Assembly: GCA_019752635.1 (NCBI GenBank)
Contig: JAIELX010000022.1
Coordinates: forward strand, 1 to 64,000
DNA: 64,000 nucleotides
Source: Candidatus Obscuribacterales bacterium
GTDB taxonomy: Bacteria; Cyanobacteriota; Vampirovibrionia; Obscuribacterales; Obscuribacteraceae
Direction: 5' to 3'
Shown here piece after piece: positions 43,670-52,570 of this stretch. A program made the translations under genes and the position numbers. Within the stretch, counting starts at the first letter, position 1; each line of letters opens with the position of its first letter. The notes beneath the pieces are model-generated. The model was not told the origin of the DNA, did not search any database, and saw only the letters and a program-made list of their open reading frames with translations.

Positions 43670-46270
43670 AAACGGATCGCCCGCAGGCGCGACGCGATCT
43701 GGAAGCGGCGTCTGTGGAACAGCCAAATAGTCCGGACTGTCAACTTCGGATTTCTTGCCCGTAGGGCTTTCTTTCAGCCACTTCGTACATCCGTTGTATA
43801 AAGTGAATCTGGTCTTGTCGGCTTTGTAGATAGTAGTGGAATTCCTATCCGTGTAAACCCGATCACCATTCACCCGATACTCGACTTTGTTTCCATTCGA
43901 ATGACAGGTCATGTTACCGGCAGCATCTTTTGCAATGGTCGTTCCATGCGGAAGCGAAACCTCCCATGGTCCGGCAGAATCGTAGTTGAATCGTTCGCCG
44001 TCGGGACGCACGCCTTCCCAATCAAACTCACTGGCATTTATTCGTTGGCTTGCATCGGGCGAAAACCGCTGAATCTGAGTCACCTTCTGCCCTGGAACGG
44101 CTGGATCTTCGTAGGTTAGACGCGTTGGCTCACCGGACTTTTCAGTACTTGTCCAGCGAATACTAGTTTCTTTCGCACCAACGTTTCCGGAAAGATTCTC
44201 CTGGATAACTGTTCCATCAGGATGCGTCACTCTTACGGATTCGCCCTCCACCCGGCGAACAACACCTTGTGCATCTTTCGACACGAGTCTGTCGGAGCGG
44301 TCTATAATTTTCCACGGACCTGGACTTTCAGCATTAAACTTGCTGCCATCGGGACGAATAGCTTCCCACTGACCGCCGGTCTTCGGATGCTCCACGCGCG
44401 TCCCGTCGCTGAGCCACTGTTTTTTTGCTCCGGCATATTCAGAGCTTTGCGTCACATGAAGCGGTCGTGGCGGAGTATTTTTCGGAAGCGCCTCCATTAC
44501 CGGAATGGTGTTGGGTCCTCCCAGAATGATGTGATATTGCGGAGCTTCCGGGTTGCGAATCGTGTGTTGCAACCCTCCTTCCCAATCGTGAATTTTCACA
44601 TGCCCGTCAGCATCTTTTGTGATTACCCGTTTGGATACGGGAGTTGCAACTTCCCACGGGCCGGGACTCTCCATTGTGATGCAGCGGCCGTCCTTCATCT
44701 CTGCGACCCATGGCTGTCCCGGTTTTTCAAGAACAACCATACCCGAAGATTGCGAACAAGACGCTAAAGTATCGCCTCTGGACCGCAACGACACGATATC
44801 CCAGCGCATGCCATCCTGTCCGGAATAAACGCTCTTTTCCCCGAGAACGGCATCGCCGGCACGCTGAGGCGGCAATCCGCCCTCCATCTCGGTCCGCATT
44901 TCCGGAACGATGGACCAGTCGACAGCAGGCGCACCATTGCTACCAGACCTAACTCGCGCGGTGTCAGCCCATTGGAAAACTTCCGGTCGATTTGACGCAG
45001 AGAACCCGGGCTCCTCTGTCATTCGGAATCGGCCGCCAACCATAGGTTCCGCTTTGTAGACGGAAGAACGAATCTGCGAGTTCGACGACATTATGTAACG
45101 GGTCTGAACTTGCCCGTCTATGGTAATTTCAACTGGAGTATAGTGGGAAAACTCGCGCGCAGAAACCGAACCTGAACGATCAACAGCAACAGGCTTCGGC
45201 TCTTTGAGCACGACCATACGTTCTGTTGTAGCGGCAACCTCGAGGGTAACAGGTTCCCCATCACGTCTCACGACTACTTTCTGCCCCGGCATAATCTCAG
45301 CAGGGGTAGTCGGAACCGCAGGAGTTTGAACCTCCGCCACCCGTAGCGGTTCGCCCCGTAATGCGTGCGAAGACTCAACAGACGAAGCCCCACCCAAAGG
45401 CTTTTCGGCTTGCAGTTCTACTCTTCCGGCAGTCTCCGGTGGCGAGACTTTCAATTCGGGGGGCGCGGCGTTTTCGATCCTGGCGGCGCCGGACCTTGCT
45501 TCCATGCGCCCCTGAGCAAATCCGAAGCCACCACCAATCAGGCTAAAACCATAGATGGACTTTCCAACATCGGACAAAGAAGCCGCCCCCTTGCCCGATA
45601 GAATTGAATGCGATTCGGCGGCAACGATTCCTGCGGGCACACCGGAAAGCAAACCAGCAGCGGTATGACTGCGGACTCCCACACTGTCCAACCCGCGCAT
45701 ACTCGCTGAAAGCGTGGCAAACGTAAGCGAACTACTTACAGCGTTAGTCACTCTGCCCGACACTAAATCTTCGCCAGGCTTCACGGGAGTCAAGAGAGCA
45801 CCGTAGGTGAGACCACTAAGTGCAGACGAACTAACTTCTACAGCCGTTCTCTTGCTAAGAAATCCTTCTGCCATTCGAGCTGTCGCTTGCGCTTCCGCTG
45901 CCCCGATCCCCCCGACTGCTCTTGCTTCCGCGACAAGCCCCGCTCCGGCATTGAGCCCGACAGCGCGACCGATCAACATCGAACTGCCCTTATGCAGCCC
46001 CACAAACCACGGAATCATTCCGGCGGCTTGCCCTAGTTGTTGTGAGTGCCATTCCTTTGAGCCGAACTGTGCCTCTTTCGGTGCTTCAATAAACTGCACC
46101 GCGGGCAATACATTGGTGCCGAAAGCTTTGTCGGAAATCTGGACCACACCGTTAATCGGGCTCTGAACCAAGCTGTGCAAGAACGCTTGCCCTGCGTGTT
46201 CTAGAACTCCCTGCTTCTCACGGTCCGCCAACAATTCGGACGCAGTGGACAACTGGACACGATCGGGCAT
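43652..46270 (-). CDS. Large module protein with hydrophobic N-terminal module and SPGPW repeats
   Basis: 872 residues; ATG 46270 has GAGGAG upstream. Residues ~30-270 form the Gly/Ala-rich module, strikingly similar to that of 49499 (SPINGVVQISDKAFGTNVLP; LTYGALLTPVKPGEDLVSGR; AGIVAAESHSILSGKGAASL). After a linker, an SH3-like segment (IMPGQKVVVRRDGEPVTLEV) is followed by three copies of a ~90-residue repeat with the signature ESPGPWEVATPVSKRVITKD (variants: SPGPWKIIDRSDRLVSKDA; DSAGPWEVSLPHGTTIAKDA), and DG.....H..G patterns reminiscent of RHS/YD-like repeats. Function unknown. Possibly surface-displayed or exported. Confidence 0.82.
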   Translation of the reverse strand: MPDRVQLSTASELLADREKQGVLEHAGQAFLHSLVQSPINGVVQISDKAFGTNVLPAVQFIEAPKEAQFGSKEWHSQQLGQAAGMIPWFVGLHKGSSMLIGRAVGLNAGAGLVAEARAVGGIGAAEAQATARMAEGFLSKRTAVEVSSSALSGLTYGALLTPVKPGEDLVSGRVTNAVSSSLTFATLSASMRGLDSVGVRSHTAAGLLSGVPAGIVAAESHSILSGKGAASLSDVGKSIYGFSLIGGGFGFAQGRMEARSGAARIENAAPPELKVSPPETAGRVELQAEKPLGGASSVESSHALRGEPLRVAEVQTPAVPTTPAEIMPGQKVVVRRDGEPVTLEVAATTERMVVLKEPKPVAVDRSGSVSAREFSHYTPVEITIDGQVQTRYIMSSNSQIRSSVYKAEPMVGGRFRMTEEPGFSASNRPEVFQWADTARVRSGSNGAPAVDWSIVPEMRTEMEGGLPPQRAGDAVLGEKSVYSGQDGMRWDIVSLRSRGDTLASCSQSSGMVVLEKPGQPWVAEMKDGRCITMESPGPWEVATPVSKRVITKDADGHVKIHDWEGGLQHTIRNPEAPQYHIILGGPNTIPVMEALPKNTPPRPLHVTQSSEYAGAKKQWLSDGTRVEHPKTGGQWEAIRPDGSKFNAESPGPWKIIDRSDRLVSKDAQGVVRRVEGESVRVTHPDGTVIQENLSGNVGAKETSIRWTSTEKSGEPTRLTYEDPAVPGQKVTQIQRFSPDASQRINASEFDWEGVRPDGERFNYDSAGPWEVSLPHGTTIAKDAAGNMTCHSNGNKVEYRVNGDRVYTDRNSTTIYKADKTRFTLYNGCTKWLKESPTGKKSEVDSPDYLAVPQTPLPDRVAPAGDPFSTDYW

Positions 46271-46426
46271 TCTCGACTCCTCGCAATATTAGTTGCCCTG
46301 CTGCCAACGCCCTTAGGTAATTTTAGTGTATGCCAAGCAAGATTCCATACGTATTTCCCCCACCAAGGGAGAGGTCCCCGGCGTTGGCAGAATCCGCACA
46401 ATGCTTCACGCGAGTATAGCCCGAAC

Positions 46427-46714
46427 TCAGCGACCGGTTAACTTCCTCTGGTTGTCGGTGTTTAGTAAGCGTGCAGCTCTGATTCTCAACACCATATGCT
46501 TGCGTGAAATTTCCAGCGCACCCATCTGCACAGCAAGCTCTCGCGTTTCTTTGGGAATGTCGTAGTGATTTAGAGAAGACTCAATCTGGTACCATTCTCT
46601 CTTCAAACCTAGCTGCTCAGCAAAAATATGCAATTCTTCCTCGTCATCAGCGATAAGGTGACACCACAATTTGTTTCGCCATCTATGTATTGCTGCGTCA
46701 ACGTAAACTGCCAT
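46427..46714 (-). CDS. DUF4031 domain protein
   Basis: 95 residues matching the DUF4031 pattern: MAVYVDAAIHRWRNKLWCHL, IADDEEELHIFAEQLGLKR, WYQ, HYDIPKETRELAVQMGA. Small soluble protein found as a single gene in many bacteria; function not established. Start ATG 46714. It lies downstream of the TPR-pentapeptide gene on the same strand with a 59-bp gap, so co-transcription is possible. Confidence 0.88.
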   Translation of the reverse strand: MAVYVDAAIHRWRNKLWCHLIADDEEELHIFAEQLGLKREWYQIESSLNHYDIPKETRELAVQMGALEISRKHMVLRIRAARLLNTDNQRKLTGR

Positions 46715-46773
46715 CAGAAAAATCCGAATCAGCTATCCGACTATTGTCACGGTAGAAATCGTCTTTGCAGAAC

Positions 46774-48918
46774 TCATTTGTAGTCCTGAGGGTTGGTCTC
46801 GATTGGATCCCAAAGCACCTGTCCGAATTCTGCCCGCTTGTATTTCTTGAACAGTGCCGCAACTGATTCCTTATCAATATCGGCCGGTTCGTAGCGTCCG
46901 CACTTCTCAATTCTACAAGCGGCTTCCGCCCAACTCAACTTACCGCTTGCAGCTAAGCCGATTAATACTGAGAGTAGATGCTTGCATACGCTGTCGCCCT
47001 GACCGCCACATACATTAAGATTCTGAGTGCAGCAATAGTAAGTTCCTGAATGGGCAAGATAGCAACAGTAGACGAGACTCTCATCAGTCTGGCTTCTCAC
47101 GATTCCATAGAAATGATCAGTTTCAATATCGGCAAAGAGCTGTAGCGGTTCCGATTTCAACATCGCAACAGCTTTTTTCAATCTACCGCTATCGAGTTCC
47201 ATCTGCAGACTCGTCAATAAGTCTTCCAGATTCTGGCAGTCGGCTCCTGTTCGTCCATAGCCATCGCCCGTAAACGGGTTTCGCCCGACGCCTTTCCACA
47301 CCAAACCGCAATAGCCTTCCTTCTTAGGCGGAAGCACCGTTTTCTCATTAACTGCACAAGCCTTAAACAAGGTATTATCCAATCGTGCCTTCTGAAAGTT
47401 TGCCTGTTGAAGATCCGCCTTCTCAAACTTTGCGCCGCGCAGGTCCGCCTGTGTGAAATCAGCTCCTTTGAACGAGCCCTTTACCGACACGAAGTTCTGC
47501 ATGTCGGCTTCCAGAAAGTTGGCATCATCAGCCTTTGCCGCGGAGAAATCTGCGTTACGCAACTGACTTTTCTTAAAACTAGATTTGGTCGCAGTGGATT
47601 CGATAAAGATCGAATTACTCAAATCAGATTGATCAAATCGAATCGCGGACACATTCAAACCACGGAAGTCTGCATCAACTAAGTTAACCTCGTGCAAATC
47701 GAAATAATGGGGGCTCTTGGGCGCATAACCGGCCAATCGCGCCAGAGATGCAGCTTTTAACAATTCCTTTCTGACACCATGCAGTACAGCAGATTCTTGC
47801 GAAGGAAACGTGCGCGCGTCATTTTCAACACCCAACGCATTAGCCCAGGTTTCCCTCGCGGTCGAGATCAGGTGCTCGCCAGCGGGGAGCCAAACTGTCT
47901 TTAATATTGGTTCGCCGTGTTTTCTTGCAGAAGACAACGCCTCACTCAAGGAGCTGAATAGATCGCCCTCGCCTGCGCGCCTGCGCGGCGGAAACCATGA
48001 GCCCGGAGCTAGATACGTCACATACCCGGCGTTGCCTCCTTTGGACAAGTATTCAATGACGAACATGGAATACTGACCATGAGGCAGTTGAACAAAAACA
48101 CTCATCGAACCGGCAGCTGACAGATACCGTTCAAGTGACGCCGGCGCAACAGGCGGGACCGCGACGCTTGCCTTAGGGACTTCGGGGAGAGTAACTTTCG
48201 GCACCACAGCGACAGTAGGGACTTTGTCAATCTCGGTTGGTAGATCGCGATGTTCAGAAAGCTGCTCGTAGGCCTTGGTGCGTTGTTCTGCCGCTTGCTT
48301 ATGTTCCGGGTCGAGTTCCAACACTCGAGAGAAATCTCGAGCAGCTTCCGAATGCTTGGTCAGTTTGGCAAAATTGAGGCCCCGTCTGAAAAGTGCGTCA
48401 ACGTTTTGAGAATCAATTTTCAGATAATAGGTGTATGCATCAATTGCTCGCTCACATTCTCCCTGCTCATCGTAAGCATGTGCCAATCCGATCCTGGCAT
48501 GGTGATCGGAGGAATCAAGTTTCAACGCAGCCTCATAATCCTGAATGGCATCAGCTGGACGTCCGGCCTTGCACTTCGCGTTGCCGCGATTTATGTAGGC
48601 ACCTATCTCGGTAGGTTGAAGTTCGATGACTCTCGAAAAGTCATTAATTGCAGACTCGTACCCTCCCAACTTTATGTGAACAAATCCTCGACCATAGAAG
48701 GCATCGCCCCTGGTCGAATCGTTGGCAATGAATTTGTTGTAGTCGCTTAGCGACGCTTCCATCAGACCGCACTTGCGACTGGCGAGTGCGCGAACCAGGT
48801 AGGCGTCAACGCAGTCGGGATCAGACTCAAGGACGGTCGACAATGATTCGATTGCTTCCGTAAACTGCCCTTGCTCCAGCAGCTTCTGTGCATTCTCGAC
48901 GATTTTTGCTGTTTTCAT
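46774..48918 (-). CDS. TPR / pentapeptide-repeat / SWIM-like zinc-finger protein
   Basis: 714 residues, probably cytoplasmic. N-terminal TPRs cover about 1-225 (LEQGQFTEAIESLSTVLESD; DAFYGRGFVHIKLGGYESAI; IGAYINRGNAKCKAGRPADA). After a linker come pentapeptide-like repeats (ADFRGLNVSAIRFDQSDLSN; ADFTQADLRGAKFEKADLQQ; ANFQKARLDNTLF), a right-handed beta-helix. The C-terminal ~160 residues hold a cysteine cluster YYCCTQNLNVCGGQGDSVCK followed by HLL, the C-x-C...C-x-H arrangement of SWIM-type zinc fingers, though spacing was not checked. Start ATG 48918 has no strong Shine-Dalgarno. Likely a scaffold or nucleic-acid/protein-binding protein. Confidence 0.83.
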   Translation of the reverse strand: MKTAKIVENAQKLLEQGQFTEAIESLSTVLESDPDCVDAYLVRALASRKCGLMEASLSDYNKFIANDSTRGDAFYGRGFVHIKLGGYESAINDFSRVIELQPTEIGAYINRGNAKCKAGRPADAIQDYEAALKLDSSDHHARIGLAHAYDEQGECERAIDAYTYYLKIDSQNVDALFRRGLNFAKLTKHSEAARDFSRVLELDPEHKQAAEQRTKAYEQLSEHRDLPTEIDKVPTVAVVPKVTLPEVPKASVAVPPVAPASLERYLSAAGSMSVFVQLPHGQYSMFVIEYLSKGGNAGYVTYLAPGSWFPPRRRAGEGDLFSSLSEALSSARKHGEPILKTVWLPAGEHLISTARETWANALGVENDARTFPSQESAVLHGVRKELLKAASLARLAGYAPKSPHYFDLHEVNLVDADFRGLNVSAIRFDQSDLSNSIFIESTATKSSFKKSQLRNADFSAAKADDANFLEADMQNFVSVKGSFKGADFTQADLRGAKFEKADLQQANFQKARLDNTLFKACAVNEKTVLPPKKEGYCGLVWKGVGRNPFTGDGYGRTGADCQNLEDLLTSLQMELDSGRLKKAVAMLKSEPLQLFADIETDHFYGIVRSQTDESLVYCCYLAHSGTYYCCTQNLNVCGGQGDSVCKHLLSVLIGLAASGKLSWAEAACRIEKCGRYEPADIDKESVAALFKKYKRAEFGQVLWDPIETNPQDYK

Positions 48919-49445
48919 TTAGATAGCCCGAGGCACCAGGTGTGACATTGCCGTCCGGCCATTCATTCCACGAAATGGCGGCACACAAACGCAGTAAACT
49001 TGTCAGTTGGCGCGATTTAGGTCTCAAACTTCAGAACTTTGAGGAATTCTGAAAAGTCCATGTTCCGGTTTATTGAAACTGGCTAACTCCTACAGAGTTG
49101 CGCTGCACATTGATGGCAGCGGTGAGCGCATGGTCAGGTTCAACGTATCAGGAGCGGATGAAGAGCAAGTCGTGAGGGAAACGAGCTCGTGTCGTGGGAG
49201 CACCGCTTTCGGCTCGACATGGGCGGAGATATCGATCAAGCGACGCCTCTTCTGAACGCAATTTGGCATTTTACAGTTAGCGAATCTCGAATCGCAGACG
49301 ATTTCAACGAAGTAGCGTGGCTGTTTGGCCCTTATCAGCAAAGCGTTCGGGACCGAGAGACGGTCCTGCCCCCAAGTACTGCCCCCAGGGCTTATGGGCA
49401 GTTCCCCATCGCTTTGGGCAGACTCCCATATCCGGAGGAGATGAG
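48919..49445. other. Gap between divergent genes, with a possible small ORF and a hairpin
   Basis: About 530 bp. A TTG-initiated 60-codon frame (49073-49255; SYRVALHIDGSGERMVRFNV) reads smoothly but has no Shine-Dalgarno and overlaps another poor frame, so it is not called. An inverted repeat ACTGCCC...GGGCAGT (49378-49384 / 49396-49402) with extra CTGCCC/GGGCAG copies flanking could be regulatory for the gene downstream. GGAGGAG at 49434-49440 serves the leader ORF. Confidence 0.4.
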
Positions 49446-49499
49446 ATGGTGTACCGTGGCAAAATCGGATCGTTGACAGGTGCCATCTGGTTCCCGTAA
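49446..49499 (+). CDS. 17-residue leader ORF coupled to the downstream gene
   Basis: ATG 49446, preceded by GGAGGAG at 49434-49440 with five-base spacing, encodes MVYRGKIGSLTGAIWFP and stops at TAA 49497-49499, which overlaps the ATG of the next gene as TAATG. The large gene has no Shine-Dalgarno of its own, so translation coupling through this leader is the simplest reading. Confidence 0.5.
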   Translation: MVYRGKIGSLTGAIWFP

Positions 49500-51808
49500 T
49501 GCCACACAGTTTTCATCCCGGCGAACACCGGTCGCTTACCTCAAGAGTCTCGGCAGAAACGTTGAGTCTCAGCTTGACAGACCTGGTCCTTCCAGCGGAA
49601 TCCATAACCAAAACCATGGTGAAAGAATTCGGCACTGCCGCCGCGTATTCATTGCTGCAGTCGCCGCTCAACAGCGTGGCACAGATTGTCGACAAGAGTT
49701 TCGGTACAGAAGTGCTCCCGTCGGTTCAGCTGATAGAACCGCGGCAAAAAGCAGAATTCGGATCACGTAATTGGCATGCACAAGAGGTCGGTAACGCCGT
49801 TGGCATGGTGTTGCCTTTCTTGCTCATGCATGCCGGAACTCGCGCACTAGGGAAGAAGGTCGGACTCGACCTCTGCCATAACGGCGCATTAACAACACGC
49901 AGATACGGCAATGAAGTTCTACTTGCAGGCAGCACCGGCATTGCATATGGTGCCTTACTAACTCCTTCCGATCCAAAAGAATCGCTCTTATTTGGTCGGC
50001 TCAAGAATGCAACCGAGCAAGGCGCAACATTTGCGACACTGGCAGCGGTGGCAGGCGGAATGAAGTTGTGGGGACAAACATTGGAGAATCGCGTAGCAGC
50101 CCGATTGCTGCGCAACGATATCTTCGCTGCCACACTAGCCGGTATTCCCGCAGGCAGCGTTAGCGCCGATGCACACTCGGTCCTCGCCGGAAAAGGCTTG
50201 GCGTCGCGGAAAGAACGCGAGCAAGCGATGTACGGGTTCATGGTCATTGGTGGCACTTTAGGTTTGGCCCATTCGTTCGGGGACACTCGAATGTCAAAAC
50301 GATCCACTTCACTCTTGGATGAAGTGAGAGCGACTCAAGCCGATGGTAGGGCACAGCTAGAGTTCGCTCTAGGTGAAAGCGGACGATTGGGATCAACCGA
50401 GCGTCCGAGTCCTGAACCTGTTTATGAATCTCGCGAAGTGAGGAAAGCCAGAGAAGCAGCTGAAGCACAAGTTAAACTGACGGAATTTCTCGAGAGGCCG
50501 AATCCAACCTCCCTGGCTGAATCCTGTCGAAACGTTGCGGAACGATTTCGCAAGTACATACTAGACGCAGAAACTCGCCGGAAAGAACAGAACGAATTCA
50601 CAGAAAAGCGAATCTCCCAATATGATGACGTGGCGACAAAACTAGAGCAATTCGCGCAGAATTGTGGACCTGATACCACTATCGGTGACTTGAACAAACT
50701 AGTCGATCAACTCAAAACCACCAATGATGCGATAGCACGTGACTTGAAAGAAATCATAGAGGCACACTCGCCAGCAAAGCTAGTAGTGCAAGAGCAGTGG
50801 GGCGGTCACCAGTATCGAGTGTTTGAAGACGGCACATGCCTGCGCACCAATGGGTCAAAAGCGTGTTACGACGGCAAGTCGCGACAGGTCGTTTTCGTCG
50901 ATGCCGAGACCGCACGCGCTATCGAAAACTTGAGAGAAGACGGCAAACTTGCGGGAAGGTCGTTTCCTGCCACTGCTGAGTGGAAACCAGAAACCTGTCC
51001 CGTGCAAATTGGAAACGCAGCCTACGACTCGATGCCTCCGGCAGTAATAAAAGACGGCACGGTAACATTTCCAAACGAGAATGGTTGTGCCGGCTCTGTA
51101 GAAGTCGGTCGACTTCTCGACCCTCCCGCTGCTACTCCATCGCTAGCCGAGGTGGCTGAGTCGATGGCAAAAGCCTGTCGCGCGAGTTCCAGGGAATCAA
51201 CTTCGATGGGCAAGTCCAGCGCCGAATATCAAACGACCCAATTAGAAATGTATCGTCGCATTTTGGATACAGTTCAGCAATATCCGCAGCGATTCCCTAC
51301 AGACAATCCAGGGCAGATTTTCGAACTCCCTTCTTTGATCAAAGAACGCAATCCCGGGGTTGAGGATTATGTTATTCAGCCGTTGATCGAGGAAGTATAC
51401 GAACATGCGCCGGCGCGCCTGGTCTTTACTACAGAGAAGGGCTCGGCTTATCGTCTCTACGGCGATGGTTCTCTAGGACGTCTGAAGTCCAATGGCTTTA
51501 CAAGGGATCGCTGCGAGAATCAATACTTTACAGACCCGGCGGAGGGTCAGCGACTTCTAGATGCAGCAAATGACGAAGGACTGGCAAATTTCAGCTTGCC
51601 TGTTTACTTAGAGCCATCCCCGGGCCTCATTCCACTTTCCTTGCACAGGGCGGGACACGTCCCTCGCACATTACCGACCTTCTCCGAAGGGAGATTGCTC
51701 TGGCCCGATGGCTACAGGGTAAGTTTCGATGGACATGTCGGCCACCAGATTACAAACCTCAGGTATTTACCCCCTCAATTGACGCCGCAGCTCTCAGGTC
51801 CCCGATAG
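49499..51808 (+). CDS. Large protein with hydrophobic N-terminal module, paralogue of 43652
   Basis: 769 residues. The module (about 50-265) aligns with 43652: SPLNSVAQIVDKSFGTEVLP, IAYGALLTPSDPKESLLFGR, AGIPAGSVSADAHSVLAGKG, YGFMVIGGTLGLAHSFG. A long helical, charged region follows (about 300-430: EKRISQYDDVATKLEQFAQN). Then come two similar beta-rich segments with the pattern PAKLVVQEQWGGHQYRVFED / PARLVFTTEKGSAYRLYGDG, each followed by a ...FVDAETARAI / ...FTDPAEGQRLL stretch, possibly a duplicated domain. No known enzyme motif. Translation probably depends on the coupled leader ORF. Exported or membrane-associated by analogy, not shown. Confidence 0.8.
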   Translation: MPHSFHPGEHRSLTSRVSAETLSLSLTDLVLPAESITKTMVKEFGTAAAYSLLQSPLNSVAQIVDKSFGTEVLPSVQLIEPRQKAEFGSRNWHAQEVGNAVGMVLPFLLMHAGTRALGKKVGLDLCHNGALTTRRYGNEVLLAGSTGIAYGALLTPSDPKESLLFGRLKNATEQGATFATLAAVAGGMKLWGQTLENRVAARLLRNDIFAATLAGIPAGSVSADAHSVLAGKGLASRKEREQAMYGFMVIGGTLGLAHSFGDTRMSKRSTSLLDEVRATQADGRAQLEFALGESGRLGSTERPSPEPVYESREVRKAREAAEAQVKLTEFLERPNPTSLAESCRNVAERFRKYILDAETRRKEQNEFTEKRISQYDDVATKLEQFAQNCGPDTTIGDLNKLVDQLKTTNDAIARDLKEIIEAHSPAKLVVQEQWGGHQYRVFEDGTCLRTNGSKACYDGKSRQVVFVDAETARAIENLREDGKLAGRSFPATAEWKPETCPVQIGNAAYDSMPPAVIKDGTVTFPNENGCAGSVEVGRLLDPPAATPSLAEVAESMAKACRASSRESTSMGKSSAEYQTTQLEMYRRILDTVQQYPQRFPTDNPGQIFELPSLIKERNPGVEDYVIQPLIEEVYEHAPARLVFTTEKGSAYRLYGDGSLGRLKSNGFTRDRCENQYFTDPAEGQRLLDAANDEGLANFSLPVYLEPSPGLIPLSLHRAGHVPRTLPTFSEGRLLWPDGYRVSFDGHVGHQITNLRYLPPQLTPQLSGPR

Positions 51809-51856
51809 GGAAACACTAATAGCGCTATAATATGGTGCCCCGCGCATTGGAATCTG

Positions 51857-52513
51857 ATGGAAGTTATAAACAGCTTGCGTGAATTCGGCTTCGGGGCGGG
51901 CATCGTTGTTGCAAGATCCGTCGAAATAAGGCCGTCCAGCGCAGAATTGAACTTGGAGCTGGAAAAACTTATAAACCAGAGGAAAGAAGAAGAGTTTCCC
52001 CCACCGGCAGTGAAAGAGGCAATTCGCGGGTTGCTCAAGAAAGGCGGGTTCAAGCCCAGCGGACGCAACAAGCCGGCAAGCGAATACCTTGCACAAGCCG
52101 CCCGTGAAGGGCGGTTCCCAAGCATCAACAACCTGGTTGACGTCAACAATCTCATTTCTCTAAGCAGCGGACTGCCGATCAGCCTCCTCGATCTCGACGC
52201 AATTGGAACGAAACTGATTCTCAGGTTCGGAAGAGAAAACGAACGCTATGTTTTTAACAACGCCGGTCAGGACATTGATTTGAAAGGGCTTATTTGCGCC
52301 TGTGCCGGAGCGACAGACACTCCAATGGGGAATCCGGTGAAGGATTCCATGGCCGGTAAGATCAAAGATTCTACGCACAGTGTGATTGGAATCGTCTATT
52401 CGCCGCTTACTACGGAGAGTCAAGAAAGATTACTTGAAGAGTATGTTTCTGATTTCGCACAGTGGCTTACTCGCGAAGGCAGCGCCGAGGACACCGAAAC
52501 TTTCATGGTCTAA
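51857..52513 (+). CDS. B3/4-domain protein
   Basis: 218 residues matching stand-alone B3/4-domain proteins related to the phenylalanyl-tRNA synthetase beta-subunit B3/B4 module: LLKKGGFKPSGRNKPASEYL, AQAAREGRFPSINNLVDVNN, LISLSSGLPISLLDLDAI and the later ICACAGATDTPMGNPVKDSM. Related domains are involved in tRNA or amino-acid recognition and editing. No signal peptide, so cytoplasmic. Start ATG 51857, 48 bp after the large module protein on the same strand. Confidence 0.82.
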   Translation: MEVINSLREFGFGAGIVVARSVEIRPSSAELNLELEKLINQRKEEEFPPPAVKEAIRGLLKKGGFKPSGRNKPASEYLAQAAREGRFPSINNLVDVNNLISLSSGLPISLLDLDAIGTKLILRFGRENERYVFNNAGQDIDLKGLICACAGATDTPMGNPVKDSMAGKIKDSTHSVIGIVYSPLTTESQERLLEEYVSDFAQWLTREGSAEDTETFMV

Positions 52514-52570
52514 GCACAGCATGAAGAACACGGAACACAAATACATCTATCGCCGATTCGAAATTGTAGA

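Noticed and set aside
49189..49476. 95-codon frame upstream of the leader ORF
   Set aside because: Overlaps another poor frame, no ribosome site, no similarity recognised.
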